Assembly (NCBI GenBank): GCA_964493955.1
Contig: CAZBPZ010000054.1
Location: forward strand, 1 to 11,215
Reading direction: 5' to 3'
DNA: 11,215 nt
From: CAZBPZ01 sp964493955
GTDB taxonomy: Bacteria; Chloroflexota; Dehalococcoidia; Dehalococcoidales; Fen-1064
Within the stretch, counting starts at the first letter, position 1. Every line of letters begins with the position of its first letter. Of the stretch, positions 6,070 through 11,215 are shown one piece after another. A program made the position numbers and the translations under genes. The notes beneath the pieces are model-generated. The model was given only the letters and a program-made list of their open reading frames with translations, was not told the DNA's origin and searched no databases.

Positions 6070-7833
6070 GTGGCGTACGATGCGGTAAAGATGAAGGACT
6101 GGCAGATTGCCGAGGCAGCCGAAGAAAACATGCCCACCCCGGACGAGTGGCGGGAGAAGCTGGGCCTGCAGAAGGACGAGCTCCTTGCCTACGGGCGCAT
6201 TGCCAAGCTGGACTTCCTCAAGATTATCGAGCGCCTCAAGAACAGGCCTGACGGCAAGTACATTGAGGTAACCGCCATTACCCCCACCCCCCTGGGCGAG
6301 GGCAAGAGCACCACTTCTATTGGCCTGATTGAGGGCCTGGGCAAGCGTGGTGTCAACGTGGGCGGGTGCCTGCGCCAGCCCTCCGGCGGGCCCACCATGA
6401 ACATCAAGGGTACTGCCGCCGGCGGCGGCAATGCCCTGCTCATTCCCATGACCGAGTTCTCCATGGGCCTCACCGGCGACATCAATGACATCATGAACGC
6501 CCACAACCTGGCCATGGTGGCCCTGACGGCCCGCATGCAGCACGAGCGTAACTACACCGACGCCCAGCTCGAGCGGCTCACCGGCATGCGCCGGCTTGAC
6601 ATTGACCCCACCCGGGTGGAGATGGGCTGGGTACTGGACTTCTGTGCCCAGAGCCTGCGCAACATCGTCATCGGCCTCGGCGGGCGGATGGACGGCTACA
6701 CCATGCAGTCCAAGTTCGGTATCGCCGTGAGCTCGGAACTGATGGCCATCCTCTCCATCGTCCGCGACCTGGCCGACCTGCGCGAGCGGCTGGACAACAT
6801 CACCCTGGCCTTCGACAAGCGGGGCAAGCCGGTCTACACCAAGGACCTGGAAGTCGGCGGGGCGATGACAGCCTGGATGCGCAACACCATCAACCCCAGT
6901 CTCTGCAGCACGGTGGAATACCAGCCGCTGCTGGTCCACGCCGGACCGTTTGCCAACATCGCCGTGGGGCAGTCATCCATCATCGGCGACCGGGTTGGCC
7001 TGAAGCTGTTCGACTATCACGTAACCGAGAGCGGCTTTGCGGCTGACATCGGCTTTGAGAAGTTCTGGAACGTGAAGTGCCGCCTCAGCGGCCTCAAACC
7101 GCATGTCTCCGTGCTGACGACCACCATCCGCGCCCTCAAGATGCACGGTGGCGGCCCGCGGGTCGTCCCCGGCCTGCCCCTGCCCGAGGAGTACACCAAA
7201 GAGAACGTGGAGCTGGTGGAAAAGGGCCTGCCCAACATGCTGCACCACCTCAACACCATCCGGCAGTCCGGCATCAACCCGGTGGTCTGCATCAACTCCT
7301 TCCACACCGATACCAAGGACGAGATTGCCGTGGTACGGCGGGCCGCCGAGGCCGCCGGGGCACGCTGCGCCGTCTCCAGCCACTGGGCCAACGGTGGCGA
7401 CGGCGCCCTGGAGCTGGCCGACGCCGTCATGGACGCCTGCAAGGAAGAGAGCGAATTCAAGTTCCTCTACCCGATGGAGATGAAGCTGCGCGAGCGCGTC
7501 GAGAAGATAGCCAAGGTGGTCTACGGGGCCGACGGGGTTAGCTGGACACCCGAGGCCGAGGCCAAGGCCAAGAAGCTGGAAGAGGACGCCTCCTATGATG
7601 ACTTCGCCACGATGATGGTCAAGACCCACCTCAGCCTCTCGCACGACCCGAACCTCAAGGGCGTGCCCAAGGGGTGGGTGCTGCCGATCCGTGACGTCCT
7701 CATCTACTCCGGCGCCAAGTTCCTCTGCCCCTGCGCCGGCACCATCAGCCTGATGCCGGGCACCTCTTCCAACCCGGCCTTCCGGCGGGTAGACGTGGAT
7801 GTTAAGACTGGCAAAGTAACCGGCCTGTTCTAG
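6070..7833 (+). CDS. fhs: Formate-tetrahydrofolate ligase (formyl-THF synthetase)
   Basis: Fhs makes 10-formyl-THF from formate, THF and ATP, the ATP-using entry step of the methyl branch. The GTG start gives 587 residues, some 30 longer than the usual ~555, the extra being mainly at the N-terminus. Family marks are the P-loop 'TPTPLGEGKSTTS' (71-83), 'GTAAGGGNALLIPM', 'TGDINDI', 'IRALKMHGGGP', the folate-site tryptophan in 'SSHWANGGDG', 'VKTHLSLSHDP' and the terminal 'TGLF'. The motif usually LREPSLGP reads LRQPSGGP here: Arg102 is kept but the next Glu is Gln103. The C-terminal 'FLCPCAGTISLMPG' also differs from the common 'VPLTGEIMTMPG'. It therefore belongs to a divergent branch of the family, yet the catalytic frame looks intact. 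Gaps to its neighbours are 89 bases (upstream) and 29 bases (downstream). Confidence 0.96.
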   Translation: MAYDAVKMKDWQIAEAAEENMPTPDEWREKLGLQKDELLAYGRIAKLDFLKIIERLKNRPDGKYIEVTAITPTPLGEGKSTTSIGLIEGLGKRGVNVGGCLRQPSGGPTMNIKGTAAGGGNALLIPMTEFSMGLTGDINDIMNAHNLAMVALTARMQHERNYTDAQLERLTGMRRLDIDPTRVEMGWVLDFCAQSLRNIVIGLGGRMDGYTMQSKFGIAVSSELMAILSIVRDLADLRERLDNITLAFDKRGKPVYTKDLEVGGAMTAWMRNTINPSLCSTVEYQPLLVHAGPFANIAVGQSSIIGDRVGLKLFDYHVTESGFAADIGFEKFWNVKCRLSGLKPHVSVLTTTIRALKMHGGGPRVVPGLPLPEEYTKENVELVEKGLPNMLHHLNTIRQSGINPVVCINSFHTDTKDEIAVVRRAAEAAGARCAVSSHWANGGDGALELADAVMDACKEESEFKFLYPMEMKLRERVEKIAKVVYGADGVSWTPEAEAKAKKLEEDASYDDFATMMVKTHLSLSHDPNLKGVPKGWVLPIRDVLIYSGAKFLCPCAGTISLMPGTSSNPAFRRVDVDVKTGKVTGLF

Positions 7834-7862
7834 CCGGCCCGACAGGAGGAGGAGGTAGTGCT

Positions 7863-8621
7863 GTGGGGTTTGTAATTGCAGTAGCTGGCAAGGGTGGCTG
7901 TGGCAAGACCTCGCTCGCCACCCTTGTCATCCGTTACCTGATGAAAAACAAGCAAGGCCCCATCCTGGCAGTAGATGCGGATGCCAACGCCAACCTCGGC
8001 GAAAGCCTGGGGTTGAAGGTAGAACATACCGTCGGGGAGATACTGGACGAGTTCCAGCACGAAAAGCTAAACATCCCCGCTGGCATGACCAAGGAGAGCT
8101 ACCTGGACTACCGGCTCAACTCCGTACTGGTGGAAAGCCGGGGGCTCGACCTGCTGACGATGGGCCGGGGTGAGGGCCCGGAGTGCTACTGCTACCCCAA
8201 CCTTATCATCAGGAAGTTCGCCGACGAGCTGGCCGATAGCTACGCCTTCACCGTGATGGACAACGAGGCTGGCATGGAACACCTCAGCCGCCGCACCACC
8301 CACAACGTGGACCGGCTGCTGCTCGTCTCCAACCACTCCGTCAAGGGGGTGCGCACCATCAGGCGCATTCAGGATCTGGCCGCCTCGCTGAGACTGGTGG
8401 TGGGCGAGCAGTTTCCTATCATCAACATGGTACCCGAAGGCAAGCTCGACCCCCTGGTACAGGCCGAGCTGGAGCGGCTCGGCCTTGAGCCGGCCGCCGT
8501 CATCCCCCAGGACGAGATGCTGTACCGCTTTGACCTGGAGATGCGGCCGCTGCTGGAACTGCCAGACGACTCCGCCGCGGTAGGCGCCGTGGATGGCCTG
8601 ATGGCCAGCATACTAGGCTGA
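7863..8621 (+). CDS. Second CooC/AcsF-type ATPase
   Basis: This 252-residue protein starts at a GTG after a run of GGAGGAGGAGG. It has the deviant Walker A 'GKGGCGKT' (9-16), with Cys at the position that is Val in the upstream paralog, then 'AVDADANANLGESLG' (36-50), the nickel-type Cys-x-Cys in 'GPECYCYPN' (Cys108, Cys110) and 'TVMDNEAGMEHLSRRT' (130-145). The overall plan is that of CooC, but it is clearly divergent from the first copy, so this is not a recent duplication. In Moorella the acs cluster also carries two such proteins, CooC and AcsF, serving CODH and ACS. A similar split of work is likely here, but I cannot say which copy is which. It sits 29 bases after fhs and 132 bases before folD. 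Confidence 0.88.
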   Translation: MGFVIAVAGKGGCGKTSLATLVIRYLMKNKQGPILAVDADANANLGESLGLKVEHTVGEILDEFQHEKLNIPAGMTKESYLDYRLNSVLVESRGLDLLTMGRGEGPECYCYPNLIIRKFADELADSYAFTVMDNEAGMEHLSRRTTHNVDRLLLVSNHSVKGVRTIRRIQDLAASLRLVVGEQFPIINMVPEGKLDPLVQAELERLGLEPAAVIPQDEMLYRFDLEMRPLLELPDDSAAVGAVDGLMASILG

Positions 8622-8753
8622 TAGCAGAACAGAAAACCAACAGACCGCACCCCCCACGCCACCACTCCACCAGCGGCGCCGGGGGCATGCCACGGTGGAT
8701 GGCTGCGGCGGTGTGGCAAATGCGGCCAACAAGGCGTATAATGGAGGAGGGTA
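8622..8753 (+). other. 132-base spacer before folD: imperfect stem-loop and possible internal promoter
   Basis: CCACTCCACC (8662-8671) pairs with GGTGGATGG (8694-8702) with one bulged base; flanking CCGCA (8645-8649) and TGCGG (8721-8725) could extend it into a longer imperfect hairpin. No T-run follows. A perfect TATAAT stands at 8737-8742, with a partial -35 (GTGGCA, 8713-8718) 18 bases upstream. A transcript from it would begin near 8749, only about five bases before the folD ATG, and would miss the GGAGGAGGG ribosome site, so an active promoter here is doubtful. The spacer is the longest inside the operon. Confidence 0.35.
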
Positions 8754-9641
8754 ATGACAGCACAAATCATCAGCGGCACTGAGACTGCCCGGCAAATCAG
8801 GGCCGAACTCAAAGAAGAAGTCGCCCGTCTTAAAGAGAAACACAACCTCACACCCGGCCTGGTGACCGTCCTGGTTGGTGAAGACCCGGCATCCCAGGTG
8901 TACGTCGGCCAGAAGGAGAAGACCGCCAACCGGCTTGGTATTTACTCGGAGCGGCATGACCTGCCGGCCGATACCTCCCAGAAAGACCTCATGGCCCTGA
9001 TTGACCGCCTCAACAACGACCCCAAGATACACGGCATCCTGGTACAACTTCCTCTCCCCAAACACCTCAACGAGACCGAGGTACTCTACGCCATCAACCC
9101 CCGGAAAGACGTTGACGGTTTTCACCCGGTGAGCCTGGGCAAGCTGATGATAGGCCAGCCGGACTTCATCCCCTGCACCCCCAACGGGATATGGGAGCTG
9201 CTCAAGCGCTCCGGGGTGCAGATAGAGGGGGCCGAGGTGGTGGTCGTCGGGCGGAGCAACATCGTCGGCAAGCCCATCGCCAACATCCTGCTGCAGAAAG
9301 CCGATGGGGCCAACGCCACCGTCACCGTCTGCCACACCCGCACCCGTGACCTGGCCTTCCACACCCGGCGGGCTGATATCCTCATCGCCGCCGCCGGCAA
9401 GGCCAAGGCTATCACCGCTGACATGGTCAAGGAAGGGGTGGTGGTGATTGACGTGGGTGTCAACCAGATCGGGACAACCCCGGAAGGCAAGCGGATACTC
9501 TGCGGGGACGTAGACTTTGAGGCCGTCAAGGAAAAGGCCAGCCTGATAACACCCGTCCCCGGTGGGGTGGGCCCGATGACGATAACAATGCTCATGCTCA
9601 ACACGGTCCGCGCGGCCAAGCTTGCCGCCGGCCTTGTCTAA
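8754..9641 (+). CDS. folD: Bifunctional methylene-THF dehydrogenase/methenyl-THF cyclohydrolase
   Basis: FolD converts 10-formyl-THF to methenyl-THF and reduces that to methylene-THF with NAD(P)H, the two steps after Fhs. The 295-residue length is normal. Visible marks are Tyr50 and the catalytic lysine Lys54 in 'YVGQKEK', 'GILVQLPLP' (94-102) with Gln98, Asp121 in 'KDVDGFHP', the Rossmann segment 'VVVVGRSNIVGKP' (163-175) and the closing 'PVPGGVGPMT' (267-276). The ATG has GGAGGAGGG three bases upstream. Its position in the operon right after the Fhs/CooC block supports a role in the methyl branch in addition to general folate metabolism. Cofactor preference (NADP or NAD) cannot be settled by eye. 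Confidence 0.97.
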   Translation: MTAQIISGTETARQIRAELKEEVARLKEKHNLTPGLVTVLVGEDPASQVYVGQKEKTANRLGIYSERHDLPADTSQKDLMALIDRLNNDPKIHGILVQLPLPKHLNETEVLYAINPRKDVDGFHPVSLGKLMIGQPDFIPCTPNGIWELLKRSGVQIEGAEVVVVGRSNIVGKPIANILLQKADGANATVTVCHTRTRDLAFHTRRADILIAAAGKAKAITADMVKEGVVVIDVGVNQIGTTPEGKRILCGDVDFEAVKEKASLITPVPGGVGPMTITMLMLNTVRAAKLAAGLV

Positions 9642-9666
9642 GCAATTTTACGAAGGGGGGCTTGCG

Positions 9667-9885
9667 ATGCAATACCAGATTGAAAAGAAAAAAGCGCCAG
9701 GACGGGACGAGGTAGAGGTGCTCGGGGCCACCTTCGAGGAAGGGGCGCCCCGGGGAGAAGACCTGGGACGCTGGCGGCAGAAACTGACCTCCCGCGAGGA
9801 GAGGCTCAAGTACCTGCGCAGCGGCGAGCGCTACTGGTACTCGGACGACTGGTTTGGCAGCGAAAAGCGTAAGACCCCTGCCTAG
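9667..9885 (+). CDS. Small unknown protein encoded between folD and acsD
   Basis: I do not recognise this 72-residue protein. The ATG at 9667 follows a clear GAAGGGGGG ribosome site; an in-frame TTG-type start at 9622 lies inside folD and is less likely. The protein is rich in charged residues and has no cysteine, no membrane segment and no signal peptide. The middle, 'WRQKLTSREERLKYLRSGERYW' in shape, is a basic amphipathic helix, and is followed by an aromatic patch 'YWYSDDWFG' (54-62 region) and a basic tail. The gap to folD is 25 bases and to acsD 15 bases, with a strong ribosome site on both genes, so it is translated as part of the operon. Codon choice is like its neighbours. An assembly or regulatory partner of the CODH/ACS complex or corrinoid protein is a guess from position only. 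Confidence 0.8.
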   Translation: MQYQIEKKKAPGRDEVEVLGATFEEGAPRGEDLGRWRQKLTSREERLKYLRSGERYWYSDDWFGSEKRKTPA

Positions 9886-9900
9886 GGGAAGGAGGCTGAT

Positions 9901-10842
9901 ATGGCACTTGAAATACCCAAGACCACCTACACCGGCAAGATAAAGGAAATCACCCTGGGGCAGGGCGATAAGGCCGTTACCGTCGGCGGGGAGACGGCCT
10001 ACCCGTTCTACCTCTTTGAAGGGGAGATGCCCCACCTCCCACGGATTGCCATGGAAGTCCTGGACAGACCGCCGGAGGAATGGCCAGCCGCTGTCCGGGA
10101 GCCCTTTGAGGGTGTCACCGATGACCCGGTGGCCTGGGCAAAGAGGTGCATCGACGAGTATGGTGCCGAGATGATTGCCCTGTCCCTCGAAAGCACCGAC
10201 CCGAACGGCCTGGACCGCGGTGCCGAGGAAGCCGCCGCCGTGGTCAAGAAAGTGGCCGATGCCATTGATGTGCCCCTGATTGTCTGGGGCACCTCCAATG
10301 TGGACAAGGACACCGAGGTGCTGCGCGCCGTGGCCGAGGCCTGCCAGGACAAGCGGCTTATCATCGGCCCCGTCCAGGAGGCCAACCACAAGCGCATCGG
10401 CGCCTCCGCCATCGGCTACCGTCACACCGTGGTGGCCTCGACGCCGATAGACATCAACCTGGCCAAACAGCTCAACATCCTGCTGGGCAACCTCGGCGTC
10501 CCCGACGAGCAGATTATCATCGACCCCACCGTCAGCGGCATTGGCTACGGCATCGAGTACGCCTACTCGGTGATGGAGCGCATGCGGATGGCCGGGCTGA
10601 CACAGCAGGACGAAAAGCTGCAGTTCCCCATCCTGTGCATGCTCTCCAAGGAAGTCTGGAAAACCAAAGAGGTTACCCTGCCGGACGACGAGATGAACAT
10701 GGGCAACGCCCGTAACCGCGGCATCCTCATGGAGGCAATGTCCGCCATGACCCTGCTGCTGGCCGGGGGAGATGTCATCGTGATGAGGCATCCCGAGGCA
10801 ATCAAGCTGGTAAAGGAGATGCTGGCCGAACTGGTGGCCTAG
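9901..10842 (+). CDS. acsD: Corrinoid iron-sulfur protein small subunit (acetyl-CoA decarbonylase/synthase delta subunit)
   Basis: AcsD (CdhD in archaea) is the TIM-barrel small subunit of the corrinoid iron-sulfur protein. With AcsC it holds the cobamide that takes the methyl group from methyl-THF and passes it to acetyl-CoA synthase. The 313-residue length fits the bacterial subunit. Recognisable stretches are 'VGGETAYPFYLFEGEMPHLP' near the N-terminus, 'EMIALSLESTDPNG', 'PLIVWGTSNVDKDTEVL', 'IIGPVQEANHKRIGASAIGY', 'IIIDPTVSGIGYGIEYAYSVMERMR' in part, and 'LLLAGGDVIVMRHPEA' near the end. It contains few cysteines and no Fe-S motif, as expected for this subunit. The ATG has AAGGAGG upstream. 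The large subunit AcsC is not in the window and is expected downstream. Confidence 0.95.
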   Translation: MALEIPKTTYTGKIKEITLGQGDKAVTVGGETAYPFYLFEGEMPHLPRIAMEVLDRPPEEWPAAVREPFEGVTDDPVAWAKRCIDEYGAEMIALSLESTDPNGLDRGAEEAAAVVKKVADAIDVPLIVWGTSNVDKDTEVLRAVAEACQDKRLIIGPVQEANHKRIGASAIGYRHTVVASTPIDINLAKQLNILLGNLGVPDEQIIIDPTVSGIGYGIEYAYSVMERMRMAGLTQQDEKLQFPILCMLSKEVWKTKEVTLPDDEMNMGNARNRGILMEAMSAMTLLLAGGDVIVMRHPEAIKLVKEMLAELVA

Positions 10843-10871
10843 CATCCGGTGGACTGGAGGAGAAAACCGAG

Positions 10872-11215
10872 ATGGCAGAAGCTAAAAACAAAAGCATAGA
10901 CCCGGCAACCATTGAGCTGATAGAGAAGGCAACCAGCGAGGGGGTCAACACCGCTTTCGATAGGGCGGAGACGATGAAGCCCTGTCCCATAGGTGCAGTG
11001 GGCAGCTGCTGCAAGCACTGTGGCATGGGACCCTGCCGGGTGCCACTACCTAAAGGCAAGGAAGAAACCCCGGAGGAGAAACAGAAGAGAAGGGGGGTCT
11101 GTGGAGCTACTGCAGAGACTATTGCTGCCCGTAACTTTATCCGGATGGTGGCTGGCGGGGCAGCGGCTCACTCTGACCATGGTCGTGGAGTGGCTGAGCT
11201 CTTCCTGGCAGTGGC
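10872..11215 (+). CDS. cooS: CO dehydrogenase catalytic subunit, N-terminal part (runs off window)
   Basis: The ATG follows GGAGGAG by 8 bases, 29 bases after acsD. The 114 complete codons show the N-terminus of a nickel CO dehydrogenase (CooS/AcsA): 'CPIGAVGSCCKHCGMGPCR' (38-56) and 'GVCGATAETIAARNF' (75-89), then 'AGGAAAHSDHGRG' (94-106). Cys38 and Cys46 match the D-cluster ligands at the dimer interface; Cys47, Cys50, Cys55 and Cys77 match the B-cluster ligands of Carboxydothermus CODH-II. The enzyme reduces CO2 to CO at its C-cluster, which lies in the missing part. Its synonymous codons use A/T in the third position much more than the genes before it. Because only the N-terminus is seen, it cannot be told whether this is the ACS-partnered AcsA or a stand-alone CooS; the operon favours AcsA. 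Confidence 0.95.
   Translation, partial: MAEAKNKSIDPATIELIEKATSEGVNTAFDRAETMKPCPIGAVGSCCKHCGMGPCRVPLPKGKEETPEEKQKRRGVCGATAETIAARNFIRMVAGGAAAHSDHGRGVAELFLAV

Noticed and set aside
6052..6939. 295-codon minus-strand frame opposite fhs
   Set aside because: Antisense to strongly conserved fhs codons, with no family-like motif.
9598..10845. 415-codon open frame on the minus strand opposite acsD and the small gene
   Set aside because: It covers two genes with good ribosome sites on the plus strand, and its sequence has the low-complexity His/Gly/Leu look of an antisense frame.

Overview
The window looks like a stretch of chromosome from a GC-rich anaerobic bacterium that uses the Wood-Ljungdahl (reductive acetyl-CoA) pathway. 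The gene content (an unusual, slightly long formyltetrahydrofolate synthetase, two CooC-type ATPases, folD, acsD, cooS) and the sequence flavour suggest Chloroflexota, probably Dehalococcoidia. That placement is a judgement from recognition, not from a search.

Layout. (1) Bases 1-935, plus strand: the end of a HEAT-repeat protein and an overlapping GNAT acetyltransferase. (2) Bases 932-4729, minus strand: read in the direction of transcription, an enoyl-CoA hydratase/isomerase-family protein, then purF (TTG start, with its own strong sigma70-like promoter), then an ADP-forming acyl-CoA synthetase alpha-type protein. The last gene meets the GNAT gene tail to tail, and their stop codons share the bases CTAG. 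(3) Bases 4730-5200: a 471-base divergent intergenic region. It holds a very good plus-strand promoter (TTGACA, 18 bp, TAGAAT) overlaid by a perfect 8-bp inverted repeat, a candidate minus-strand extended -10, and a leader of about 194 bases with several stem-loops and a possible switching helix. (4) Bases 5201-11215, plus strand: a Wood-Ljungdahl operon in the order cooC, fhs, cooC-like, folD, a 72-residue unknown protein, acsD, cooS. The cooS gene runs off the window end.

How the genes work together. Fhs and FolD carry out the early methyl-branch steps (formate to 10-formyl-THF to methylene-THF). CooS makes CO from CO2, and AcsD is the small subunit of the corrinoid iron-sulfur protein that carries the methyl group to acetyl-CoA synthase. 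The two CooC-type ATPases are expected to mature the nickel centres of CODH and ACS. PurF, next door on the other strand, starts the purine pathway, which consumes 10-formyl-THF. That link is metabolic only; the sequence shows no co-regulation.

The most interesting parts are the regulatory leader of the operon, with mutually exclusive pairings just upstream of the first start codon; the operator-like repeat on its promoter; the unrecognised 72-residue protein embedded between folD and acsD; and the Glu-to-Gln change next to the active-site Arg of the formyl-THF synthetase. No tRNA, rRNA, CRISPR, insertion sequence or convincing intrinsic terminator was seen.
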